The notes beneath the pieces were generated by a model. That model made no database searches and was not told the DNA's origin. It saw only the letters and a list, made by a program, of their open reading frames with translations. A DNA stretch of 64,000 nt, from positions 1-64,000 of the forward strand of contig JAEYNZ010000042.1 of assembly GCA_023412195.1 (NCBI GenBank), read 5' to 3'. Every line of letters starts with the position of its first letter. Within the stretch, counting starts at the first letter, position 1. Below are positions 45,396 through 53,918 of the stretch, in pieces. The position numbers were made by a program, and so were the translations under genes. This stretch comes from Bacteroidota bacterium. Lineage in GTDB: Bacteria; Bacteroidota; Bacteroidia; Bacteroidales; Prolixibacteraceae.

Positions 45396-45481
45396 CTGGA
45401 TGTAGTTATTGGCAGGAATTTACAAATTAATCTGCAATTAGTGATCATGATAAATATACCTTCCATACAATACTTATTGAA

Positions 45482-46546
45482 TCAGAGCCATTTTCTTCTT
45501 CTAAAAAAAAGAAGCATCACAATGGCAATAATGATCATAATTCCCCACATAACAAAATAGGCATATTTCATATGCAATTCAGGCAGATAGTCGAAATTGG
45601 TGCCATACACCCCTGCAATAAAGGTAAGCGGGATAAAAATGGAGGCAAAGATTGTCAGTACTTTCATAACTTCATTGGTTCGTATAGCTACGTTTGAATG
45701 GTAGATATTCAGGTAATCAATTGTGATGTTATGATAAATTTCAATTGTTTCAATAGCCTGGGTAACCAGGTCGTTCAGGTCCTTCAGATAGTTTTGTGTC
45801 TTTTTCTGAATGTATACCGAATCGGGCTTGTTTAAGAGATACATCATTTCTTTAAGTGGAAAAATTGATTTTCTCAGAAACCCGATATTGGTTTTGAAGC
45901 GGTATATTTTTTCAAGGGTAGGTTTTTGTGAATGATGCAGTACTTCCTGTTCCGAGTCTTCTATCAGCGAGGCAAGGGTTTCAATTGTATGGATATAGCC
46001 ATCTGCAAGTGTATCGGTAAGCACATAGGCCAGGTAATCTGCACCCATTGACCGGATGCGGCCGCGGCCGGTCCTGATCCTTTCCCGAACCGCGTCGAAG
46101 TAATGCCCGCGTTTTTCCTGGAAAGTTACAACAGTATTTTTACTTAAAACAATGGACACCTGGTCACCCGTTACACGGCTGATTTCTTTCCTGTATTCCA
46201 GAACTTTTAAAATGAACAGGAGGTTTTTTTCATTTTCAGCCAGCTTCGGGCGCTGGTCGGTATTCAGGATATCTTCCAGTTCAAGCGGCCCTATCGAAAA
46301 ACGTTCGCCTGCCTTTTCAATCAGCCCGGTATCCTGAAGCCCGTATATGTTTACCCACAAAACATTATCTGCCGGCACTGTTTCAGGAATTTCATCCAGA
46401 TTCTCCACCTCTTTTTCTGTAAAATGATCCCGGTTATAGAGCATCATGTGTATTTCTGATTTTTCCATCTTGCGGTTCCCGATAAAAATGAGGGATCCGG
46501 GCATGGTGCCATAAGATTTTTGCCTGCTCTTTATAAATCGTGCCAT
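45482..46546 (-). CDS. corA: CorA-family divalent cation transporter, GTN variant
   Basis: 354 residues. Long N-terminal cytoplasmic alpha/beta funnel, then two membrane helices at the extreme C-terminus (about 288-308 and 326-346) with the basic end FFRRRKWL. The signature loop reads YGTNF (314-318) where CorA normally has YGMNF; the Gly and Asn that bind hydrated Mg2+ are kept, the Met is Thr. The ATG shares a base with the stop of the SLC12-like gene, implying coupled translation. Mg2+ or Co2+ uptake is likely; selectivity may differ. Confidence 0.88.
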   Translation of the reverse strand: MARFIKSRQKSYGTMPGSLIFIGNRKMEKSEIHMMLYNRDHFTEKEVENLDEIPETVPADNVLWVNIYGLQDTGLIEKAGERFSIGPLELEDILNTDQRPKLAENEKNLLFILKVLEYRKEISRVTGDQVSIVLSKNTVVTFQEKRGHYFDAVRERIRTGRGRIRSMGADYLAYVLTDTLADGYIHTIETLASLIEDSEQEVLHHSQKPTLEKIYRFKTNIGFLRKSIFPLKEMMYLLNKPDSVYIQKKTQNYLKDLNDLVTQAIETIEIYHNITIDYLNIYHSNVAIRTNEVMKVLTIFASIFIPLTFIAGVYGTNFDYLPELHMKYAYFVMWGIMIIIAIVMLLFFRRRKWL

Positions 46547-48765
46547 TATCCTATTTCCTTTTGATTGCTTGAATGAACGAAAAGTACTGTCCCCAGGAGA
46601 TCATAGCCTGAAAATACTTTTTCTTTTTCCTTTTTTATCATTTCTTCTCGGATGCCTATCATTGTCAGTGCTGCTTTTTCTGAATAGTTGTTGATGAGGA
46701 CTTTGGCAGGTACATTTTCTTCCCTTACAAGCAGGCGGATGTTCTGCTCAGATATGGGCAGTCTTCCGGTACGCACCAGTTCGTTCATGGCTGCCTTGGT
46801 TTTGTCCATTTCGTTGGGTTCACAGAGGTTGAAAATTTTAATCTTACCTTTTTTCCAGTCAGGATGGCCTGTTATGATAAAGCCGAGCAATATCATCAGG
46901 TTGGCATTTTCGGTATCGAATGAATTGATCCAGATGTGAATGCCTTTGGTGAAATGAATTTCACGATTACTTCCTGCAAGGATGCATATGTCAAGATTTC
47001 CTGAATTCACGAGTGAAAAGTTGTCGATGATTTCAGGCAGATTTTGAGGATTATCCTTGTCAAATTCAAAAATTACCATGTTGTTTTCCATTCCTGCGAT
47101 ACCCGGTATCTGGATAGATTGGGCAATTGCCGAGGTATTGGAGGGTGAAATGATGGTATCGATGTATACATAATTCTCCAGATCGGATACATGGTCCAGT
47201 AACCTTGCCAGTTCGTCTTTTGCCTGGGCAATTGTGGAAGTCGAATAATATCCCACAATATGATGCAGGTAGGTGCCAAATCCATATTTATATGAAATCC
47301 AGTTCAGCAGCCGGAAAGCATTGTCGCGTTTGAATGAATCTTTTGAAATGCAGATGGCACTGGGCCTCCATTCATACTTATTCTTTATTGTCTGTTTTTT
47401 CTGGATGATAATCTGCAGGTTCCGGTTAAGCTGAAACAATGCATTTGCAAAGATGGATTCAAAACCCTGTCTGTTTTTATGGTAACTGTCGATGTAGAAG
47501 TAGATGGCAGTCATTACTATAAATGCCAGCAAAGCAAAGGGGGTGCTGATTTTGAACATCACCCATACCGATACGGCAAAACCTGTCAGGGAAATGTACC
47601 ATCTCGATCTGAAGGAAGGGCGGTAGGAAGGAGAGGAGCCAAAATGGTTCAGGAATGAAATCAGGCATAGTGAGCCGTAGGTTACCATGAAGAACATTGA
47701 AATAATGGTAGCCACTGCATTCACATCTCCGATGGCTACAAATATGAAGGCAATGATGGAGGTGACAAGCGATGCATTGACCGGTTCATTGTCCTTCTCC
47801 CTTGATTTTGACAACCATTGGTTGAATCTGACTGAAGGGAAGGCAGAATCCAGAGCAAGAGCCTGAAGGGTTCGGGGCGCCACCATAACGGACCCCAGGG
47901 CTGATGAAAAAGTGGATGCTGCAAGTCCTAATGGGATGACAATAATTCCTCCCAATGCAATTTGAGCCATGATGAGCTGGTGATCGAGCAGGTCTTCAAC
48001 CGGTGCCGAAAGTGCGAGTTTGTAAACCACAAAGATGTAAATAAGCATGCCTGTTACTGTGGCCAGCGTTGTTCCCAGGGGAATGGAAACCGACGGCTTC
48101 TTAAGATCGCCTGATAATCCTACGCCGGCAGTCATACCTGTAAATGCAGGAAAAATAATGGCAAAGACTATAAAAAAATCCTGCGGGTTCCGCAATTGTG
48201 CAGAAGCCAGGTTAAATCCTGACTCTCCAGCATAATTGGTTGTTCCCATGAAAAATAATATAAGAGAAATAAACAGAATTCCCACTACAATGTATAGAGC
48301 CTTCACACCAAGATGTGCTCCCTTGAAAATAATTAACAATGCCAGTGCGGCCATGGCAGGGATACTGATAACCTGACGTGGAAGATTAATTCCCAGCTGG
48401 TTTGAAAAGTAATTGAACAGAAATTCAAAAGCTTCTGTAAAGGCAATGACATAAAAAGCAACACTGATGGCCTGCGACATGAAAAGAGCAATGCCCACAG
48501 TAGCTCCTATGTTTAATCCAAATGACCTTGAGATGATAAAATATTCTCCGCCGCCTTCCACCCTTTTATTGGTTGCTATTTCTGAAATGGCAAGTGCTGT
48601 GGGTATGGTTACCAAATGCCCCAGCAGGATGATCAGGATTACCCCCCAGAATCCAAGTGTGCCGACTGCAAAACCAAACCTTAGAAACAGGATGGCCCCA
48701 AGAATAGTGGATATGGCAGTGAAGAAAACTGGTGCGGTGCCAAATTTTTTTGGAAGACTGTTCAT
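46546..48765 (-). CDS. SLC12-like cation-chloride cotransporter / APC-family permease
   Basis: 739 residues. About 12 membrane helices in the first ~430 residues, opening FGTAPVFFTAISTILGAILFLRFGFAVG and EGGGEYFIISRSFGLNIGA (excerpts), the pattern of bacterial members of the Na-K-Cl cotransporter group of the APC superfamily; GSVMVAPRTLQALALD follows. The C-terminal ~300 residues are a large soluble domain, as in SLC12 proteins. It probably moves K+/Na+ with Cl- or is an amino acid permease with that architecture. Followed immediately by corA. Confidence 0.85.
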   Translation of the reverse strand: MNSLPKKFGTAPVFFTAISTILGAILFLRFGFAVGTLGFWGVILIILLGHLVTIPTALAISEIATNKRVEGGGEYFIISRSFGLNIGATVGIALFMSQAISVAFYVIAFTEAFEFLFNYFSNQLGINLPRQVISIPAMAALALLIIFKGAHLGVKALYIVVGILFISLILFFMGTTNYAGESGFNLASAQLRNPQDFFIVFAIIFPAFTGMTAGVGLSGDLKKPSVSIPLGTTLATVTGMLIYIFVVYKLALSAPVEDLLDHQLIMAQIALGGIIVIPLGLAASTFSSALGSVMVAPRTLQALALDSAFPSVRFNQWLSKSREKDNEPVNASLVTSIIAFIFVAIGDVNAVATIISMFFMVTYGSLCLISFLNHFGSSPSYRPSFRSRWYISLTGFAVSVWVMFKISTPFALLAFIVMTAIYFYIDSYHKNRQGFESIFANALFQLNRNLQIIIQKKQTIKNKYEWRPSAICISKDSFKRDNAFRLLNWISYKYGFGTYLHHIVGYYSTSTIAQAKDELARLLDHVSDLENYVYIDTIISPSNTSAIAQSIQIPGIAGMENNMVIFEFDKDNPQNLPEIIDNFSLVNSGNLDICILAGSNREIHFTKGIHIWINSFDTENANLMILLGFIITGHPDWKKGKIKIFNLCEPNEMDKTKAAMNELVRTGRLPISEQNIRLLVREENVPAKVLINNYSEKAALTMIGIREEMIKKEKEKVFSGYDLLGTVLFVHSSNQKEIG

Positions 48766-48970
48766 ATAAAATTGATTTCATGCAGTTGATGATGCTACTA
48801 AAAATACGGATTTTAAGTTAATTGTGCGAAAAAAATTCCTGACCCCGCTGTCGAATAATCATTTATTCAATTAATGGCAACTTCTTCTTGTTGCTGTTGG
48901 TATAGATGTTAATGAAATCAGGGCAAGGTTGAGAAAATCATTTTTTGAAAGCAGATCGACCCGGTTTTAG

Positions 48971-48978
48971 TAACTTTG
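48971..48978 (+). promoter_or_regulatory. -7 element of the 108-residue coiled-coil gene
   Basis: TAACTTTG, exact TAnnTTTG match, 20 bases before ATG 48999. Confidence 0.45.
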
Positions 48979-48998
48979 TTTGGAAAAAGTAAACAGTT

Positions 48999-49325
48999 AT
49001 GGAAAAGGAAGATATCAGGGACCGGATGAAGAAAAGCATCGACGAGTTATTTGAAGCGATCAACAGGCTGGATGCCAGGAAAGATGAATTGAAGGATAAA
49101 TCAAAGGCCAAGTTCGAGGAAATTCTTGCGGAAATAAAAGACTGGGAGCTGAAGATGGAATCGAAACACCGTCAGGCACAGGATGGTGGTGATAAGAGCT
49201 GGGAGGAGGCAAAGCAGGCATTCGGCAAAAGTGCCCACGCGTTTCGTGAAGCCGTGGAAAATCTGGCTTCATTTCTAAGAAATACGCCTCCGCCGGATGA
49301 TCATTTCAAGGGACAGGGTATTTAA
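48999..49325 (+). CDS. Small helical (coiled-coil) protein
   Basis: 108 residues, about half charged. Residues 1-60 are one long helix (DRMKKSIDELFEAINRLDAR, DKSKAKFEEILAEIKDWELK), a second helix covers 68-92 (AFREAVENLASFLRN), and the end is disordered (TPPPDDHFKGQGI). No family recognised; reminiscent of small stress-type helical proteins. A good -7 element precedes it. Confidence 0.65.
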   Translation: MEKEDIRDRMKKSIDELFEAINRLDARKDELKDKSKAKFEEILAEIKDWELKMESKHRQAQDGGDKSWEEAKQAFGKSAHAFREAVENLASFLRNTPPPDDHFKGQGI

Positions 49326-49451
49326 GGCCTTTAATTTTTCATCAAGGTAAAAAATTTTCCGGTAGTTCACTTTATTTTTCTTTCTGTGCTGAATCACGAA
49401 ACAATATTTAGGCTATATTTTAGCTGAATGTTTTGATTATTATTCAGTCAA

Positions 49452-50756
49452 ATGGAAAATGATAGAGTACAGCAGAAACTAAACATACTTGCAGATGCAG
49501 CAAAATATGATGTTTCATGCGTATCGAGCGGCAGCAGCAGGAAGAATACAAAGGGAGGAATTGGCACCAGCCTGTCGTGCGGCATTTGCCACAGTTTTAC
49601 TGAAGACGGACGTTGTGTCAGCCTGTTTAAGGTGTTGATGACCAACCATTGCATATATGACTGTGCCTATTGTGTGAACCGGCGCAGCAATGACAGGCCA
49701 AGGGCAACTTTCACCATTGAAGAAATCGTGGATCTGACAATCGGGTTCTACCGAAGAAATTTTATAGAAGGCTTGTTTTTAAGTTCGGGGGTTATAAAAA
49801 GTGCCGATTATACGATGGAACGAATGGTTCATGTGGCACGGAAGCTCAGGCTGGAGGAGAACTTTAACGGCTACATTCATTTGAAGGCTATCCCGGGTGC
49901 AAGTGAGGATCTGGTGCAACAGGCTGGTTTATTTGCCGACAGATTAAGTGTTAATATTGAAATTCCTACTGAACCAAATCTGTTAAAACTGGCCCCTGAA
50001 AAGAATTTTTCAGGTATCATGACCCCGATGAAACAGATCAGGGATTCTATTATTCACAGTAAGGAAGAACGGAAGAAATTCAGGAAGGCTCCGCAATTTG
50101 CGCCTGCCGGACAAAGCACGCAGCTGATTGTAGGGGCGACTCCGGAGACCGACAGGCAGATTATACTGCTTTCGTCGCAGCTGTACAAAGCTCAGAATCT
50201 CAAAAGAGTTTATTTTTCGGGTTATATTCCTGTCAACGCATATGATCAGAGGCTACCTGCCATCAATACCCCTCCGCTGGTAAGGGAAAACCGTTTATAC
50301 CAAAGCGACTGGCTCATGAGGTTTTACAGGTTCAGGGCAGAAGAAATCCTGACTGAAGATAACCCTCACCTTGACCTGGATGTGGATCCCAAGCTTGGAT
50401 ATGCACTTAGGAATATGCATCTTTTTCCTGTTGATGTCAATACGGCTGATTATGAAATGATTTTACGGATACCGGGTGTGGGGGTGTTGTCGGCCCAAAA
50501 GATCATTCAGGCAAGACGCCACCGGAAACTTACATTCGACCACCTGAAGAAAATAGGAGTGGTACTTAAACGCGCAAGGTATTTTATAAAGAATTCAGGA
50601 ATGCCGTTCATTCTGAGAACTGACTTACCCCCGGAAAACTTAAAACGATTGCTGTTGTCGGACAATGCATCAAAAAGAAAGCGGGCCATGGATACACAGC
50701 TCAGTTTATTTGGACCTCAGCAGCCGGCCCTCCCGGAAACTTCAGTACGGCACTAA
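49452..50756 (+). CDS. Putative DNA modification/repair radical SAM protein (TIGR03916 family)
   Basis: 434 residues. Radical-SAM cluster motif CIYDCAYC (Cys67, Cys71, Cys74) and a preceding triad Cys43, Cys46, Cys55 (SCGICHSFTEDGRC) that may hold a second cluster. GLFLSSGVIKS is the glycine-rich SAM contact. The C-terminal region has a helix-hairpin-helix DNA-binding unit (IPGVGVLSAQKIIQAR). The family is known mainly by its constant pairing with TIGR03915 proteins; the reaction is unknown. Here the partner lies 7.2 kb away at 58003. Confidence 0.9.
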   Translation: MENDRVQQKLNILADAAKYDVSCVSSGSSRKNTKGGIGTSLSCGICHSFTEDGRCVSLFKVLMTNHCIYDCAYCVNRRSNDRPRATFTIEEIVDLTIGFYRRNFIEGLFLSSGVIKSADYTMERMVHVARKLRLEENFNGYIHLKAIPGASEDLVQQAGLFADRLSVNIEIPTEPNLLKLAPEKNFSGIMTPMKQIRDSIIHSKEERKKFRKAPQFAPAGQSTQLIVGATPETDRQIILLSSQLYKAQNLKRVYFSGYIPVNAYDQRLPAINTPPLVRENRLYQSDWLMRFYRFRAEEILTEDNPHLDLDVDPKLGYALRNMHLFPVDVNTADYEMILRIPGVGVLSAQKIIQARRHRKLTFDHLKKIGVVLKRARYFIKNSGMPFILRTDLPPENLKRLLLSDNASKRKRAMDTQLSLFGPQQPALPETSVRH

Positions 50757-50948
50757 CCTGAAGACGATTCTATAGCATTGTTTGTACAGTTACTTTCATT
50801 CAATGCATTAGGTATATAATGCAATCCTTCATTTCATATTAAGCTCCTTAAACATGTTCATTCGGGAGTCATCATCAGGCATGGGTGAGCTATTTCTTTT
50901 AATTTAACATTTTATTTAAAATATTTTTACTAAAATACTAAAGGACCA

Positions 50949-50979
50949 TTTTGTCCACTAATATATTTTTATAACTTTG
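50949..50979 (+). promoter_or_regulatory. Promoter of the NirK-like gene
   Basis: TTTTG (50949-50953) and TAACTTTG (50972-50979) separated by 18 bases match the Bacteroidota -33/-7 consensus; about 13-20 bases of leader before ATG 51000. Confidence 0.7.
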
Positions 50980-50999
50980 CAGGACTAAATGATAATGGT

Positions 51000-52835
51000 A
51001 TGAACACAAAATTATTCTTCAGATGGGTTACAGCAGTAATCACTGCTATGATACTTCTGTTTCATGCTCCTGATGCCCATGCTTGTGAAGCATGTAACAG
51101 GACCTTTCTGCAAAGCCTTCTTGATGATGATAATATGAACAGCCTTGTTTCGAAGGAAATGAGGGCTGCAATTGCAGCACAGTCTGCAAAAGGCGAGTCT
51201 CCCGTGAAGTGGGTGAACGATGTGTTGGCGATGAATAACATGACAGTTGCTGACATTAAACCTTCAGTACTGACCGAAATGCTATCTAACCATCCTGAAG
51301 CCTTACCTTCCCCATCAGCACCATCACCGGTTGCAGCCATAGGGGCACAGGGACAGGAATTTACTGACATTATGCGTCGTGATAGCAATCTGCCCATACC
51401 TGCAACCAGTTATGTGCCTCAGAATACAAAACCAGATAAATATCTGCGGATCACACTGGAAGAAGGAGATACCTATATTGGGAATGGAGTAATATATAAA
51501 GGATTTACCATTGATAACAAAATTCCGGGGCCTACACTTACAGTGAATGAAGGGGATGTTGTGTCGTTTACCATCGTGAACAAAGGCAATATCACACATG
51601 GTGCTTCCATACATGCTGCATATACACAGACATCAAAATACCTGGGCAAAATTGCGCCGGGGGACAGTGCCACAGTGATTTTCCAGGCAAATACTCCTGG
51701 CGTTTATATGTATCATTGTGCCCCTGGTGGTCATGCCATTCCCATGCATATTATTTTCGGACAGTATGGGATGATCATGGTTGAGCCTAAGAAGAAATTT
51801 GAACTGGAGCGTATTCTGAACAAAGAACCGGATATCGAGTTGTTCCTTGTACAGCATGAATACTATGCCAGCGGGAAAGATGCAGTTGACGGACAGGGCA
51901 AACCTATGTATACCGCATTCAATGGTAAGCTATTCCGGTATATTGAAGAGCCCATTGTAGGTAAGCCGGGCGATTATGTGCGGATTAATTTTCTGAATGT
52001 GGGTCCGAATCTGGTGTCTACTTTTCATATTGTCGGTATAGTCTGGGATTATGCCTACTGGCAGGGTAACCCTGAAAACATGTATACAGGAGGGCAGTCG
52101 GTTACGGCTGGTCCGTCCGATTCATGGGTTATTGAGTTCCGGATACCGCCGGATGAGGGAAGTTACCTGATGTTGTCTCACGCTGTAGGTTCAACCGACA
52201 GGGGAGCCTTGGGTTTACTGGTCTGTGAGGCAGGTGCAGATTCTCCCAAAAAAGTACTTGCCGATGGTATAGCTTATTCTGAGGCAGAAATGGAAGATTT
52301 GCGTACCAAGGCAGTCAGGACAATCACACCTTTCGGATTGGGATCAGATGATGTAGAGGTTCCGGTAGTTTACGACAGTAAAACTAAAGAAGTAATAATT
52401 CGGATTATCGGCAATTCATACTATCCGAAGGTGGTTCAGGTGGCACCTGGCACTACCATTAAATGGATAAATGAGGATGTATTTACTTTCATGGAAGGAG
52501 AATTTTCGGGTATCCACAATGTGGTAGTGAAAAACGGTCCTGAGATTTTTTATTCCAATTTGTTATCACATGCCGAAAGTTTTGAACATACCATGAATGA
52601 ACCTGGTGAATATACCTATATGTGTACCCCGCATCCGTACATGGAGGCAAAAGTGATTGTGAAAGGTGAAAGGGAAGAAAAGCCAAAGCAGGCAAAAGTG
52701 TATTCTTCAGGGCCTCCTGCCGATCCAACATTTTCTCATTGGAGTATCCTTGCACTGGCGGCTGTTGCACTCGTGGTTTCTGTGTATACCATGGTCAGAA
52801 AAGGTGAAGTTCCTGCCACTTCGAAGGCAGAATAA
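51000..52835 (+). CDS. NirK-like two-domain copper oxidase fused to a cupredoxin, membrane anchored
   Basis: 611 residues. Signal peptide (1-28), a helical lead (29-125), a two-domain copper nitrite reductase-like core (about 140-415), a third cupredoxin domain (about 450-557) and a C-terminal membrane helix (581-598). Core type-1 ligands His200, Cys240, His250; the axial position is Gln255 instead of Met. Type-2 ligands His205, His239, His343 are kept. The catalytic Asp of NirK is Ser203 and the catalytic His near FNG (308) is absent. The extra domain has a normal type-1 set His506, Cys542, His545, Met548 (MCTPHPYM). CEAC at 29-32 lacks the His of a haem motif. Could be a divergent nitrite reductase or another copper oxidase. 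Confidence 0.85.
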   Translation: MNTKLFFRWVTAVITAMILLFHAPDAHACEACNRTFLQSLLDDDNMNSLVSKEMRAAIAAQSAKGESPVKWVNDVLAMNNMTVADIKPSVLTEMLSNHPEALPSPSAPSPVAAIGAQGQEFTDIMRRDSNLPIPATSYVPQNTKPDKYLRITLEEGDTYIGNGVIYKGFTIDNKIPGPTLTVNEGDVVSFTIVNKGNITHGASIHAAYTQTSKYLGKIAPGDSATVIFQANTPGVYMYHCAPGGHAIPMHIIFGQYGMIMVEPKKKFELERILNKEPDIELFLVQHEYYASGKDAVDGQGKPMYTAFNGKLFRYIEEPIVGKPGDYVRINFLNVGPNLVSTFHIVGIVWDYAYWQGNPENMYTGGQSVTAGPSDSWVIEFRIPPDEGSYLMLSHAVGSTDRGALGLLVCEAGADSPKKVLADGIAYSEAEMEDLRTKAVRTITPFGLGSDDVEVPVVYDSKTKEVIIRIIGNSYYPKVVQVAPGTTIKWINEDVFTFMEGEFSGIHNVVVKNGPEIFYSNLLSHAESFEHTMNEPGEYTYMCTPHPYMEAKVIVKGEREEKPKQAKVYSSGPPADPTFSHWSILALAAVALVVSVYTMVRKGEVPATSKAE

Positions 52836-52859
52836 ATATAAATGTTCTGGTAACTGAAA

Positions 52860-52902
52860 AGTTGTACTTAGCCTTTTTTATGGCTAAGTGCAACTTTTTT
52901 TT
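52860..52902 (+). terminator. Intrinsic terminator of the NirK-like gene
   Basis: 14-bp stem AGTTGTACTTAGCC / GGCTAAGTGCAACT with one mismatch (A-G), loop TTTTTTAT, then eight T. Confidence 0.9.
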
Positions 52903-53048
52903 ATAGAAACAAATACATTCTGTCTGTGGTGTTTGATTATGGTGCTGCCAGTCCCGAATAAGATGCTATTATTTAACACATGGTTTAAACAGAACTGATA
53001 AATGCGTGTTAACGTATCAGGTATCGAACCTTAGGTTAATTTTACAGC

Positions 53049-53366
53049 ATGAGAAACAGTATGAAAATTTACAGGAAATATCTGGCTACGCCGGGTCGCA
53101 GTGCATTGCATGGGGGACTAATAGCGCTTGCATTATTAACAGGTGTCTATTTTCTTTCAGATGAAGTGACTCCCGGGCGGTGGATGATCCTGCCTGCTAT
53201 CCTTGTCCTTTCTGCAGGAATAGCAGGAGGATTACTGAATTACTTCATCTTTCCTATAAAGTATAAATCACCCCGGTTCAAATTGATGCCCAGAATAATA
53301 GGTGGCTTCATTTATGCAGCAATGATAGTTGTTGCCTTCATGATAGGAATGAACGGAGTTGATTAA
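53049..53366 (+). CDS. Small three-helix membrane protein
   Basis: 105 residues. Hydrophobic segments at about 22-37, 46-68 and 84-102. Basic N-terminus (MRNSMKIYRKYLATPGR) probably cytoplasmic; ATG at 53061 is an alternative start. No family recognised. Lies after the NirK terminator, so separately transcribed. Confidence 0.55.
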   Translation: MRNSMKIYRKYLATPGRSALHGGLIALALLTGVYFLSDEVTPGRWMILPAILVLSAGIAGGLLNYFIFPIKYKSPRFKLMPRIIGGFIYAAMIVVAFMIGMNGVD

Positions 53367-53388
53367 TAAGTTCCGGATTTGCCGGCTG

Positions 53389-53871
53389 TTACCTTCTAAA
53401 CAACTTCACACTGATGATTTTTTGAGCCGACCATCCTTCCCTGTCGGTAAGACTTACAGATACATCATAATCTCCCTCATCAAAAAGCCCTTCATTATTT
53501 CCATCTGGTATTTCTATAATATTATTGGTATCATATACTGATAGTCCGTCCGGAATCATATAATCCTGAAGGAACTCATATGGATTCACAGGTTCTTTTT
53601 CGGGTAATAACTCGCATGGAGTTTCTTCGGTAGAGTGGGAGTGGTGGTCGAAATTTTCATGGATCTCAATACTATATGAGCCCAGTTCCCTGTTATCGGT
53701 GAATGTAGTCCTGAAGGTGAAGGTTTCACCCAGCCACAGGGTGTCGCAGTTGTTGGGAAAGCTGTCTTCAGTTGAGAAATCTATGACAGGTTTTTCCAGA
53801 TCGGTATCTTCTTTATTGCATCCAAGAATAATTAAAGCTGCTATTGCCATCATCAGAATTTTCGTTTTCAT
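53389..53871 (-). CDS. DUF4625 lipoprotein of a metal-uptake locus
   Basis: 160 residues. Lipoprotein signal ends ILGC (Cys18). DNRELGSYSIEIHENFDHHSHS is the DUF4625 hallmark (excerpt); the HHSH cluster could bind metal. The rest is an Ig-like beta sandwich (DVSVSLTDREGWSAQK). Last gene of the run Fur-family regulator, TonB receptor, this lipoprotein, so it is probably a surface or periplasmic partner in metal capture. Confidence 0.8.
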   Translation of the reverse strand: MKTKILMMAIAALIILGCNKEDTDLEKPVIDFSTEDSFPNNCDTLWLGETFTFRTTFTDNRELGSYSIEIHENFDHHSHSTEETPCELLPEKEPVNPYEFLQDYMIPDGLSVYDTNNIIEIPDGNNEGLFDEGDYDVSVSLTDREGWSAQKIISVKLFRR

Positions 53872-53918
53872 ATAAATTTCTGTATTTATTAATTTTAATT
53901 GTATTCTGTTTTTTAGAT

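Noticed and set aside
51084..51097. CEAC at the N-terminus of the copper oxidase as a haem c site
   Set aside because: The motif is followed by Asn, not the His needed for CxxCH.
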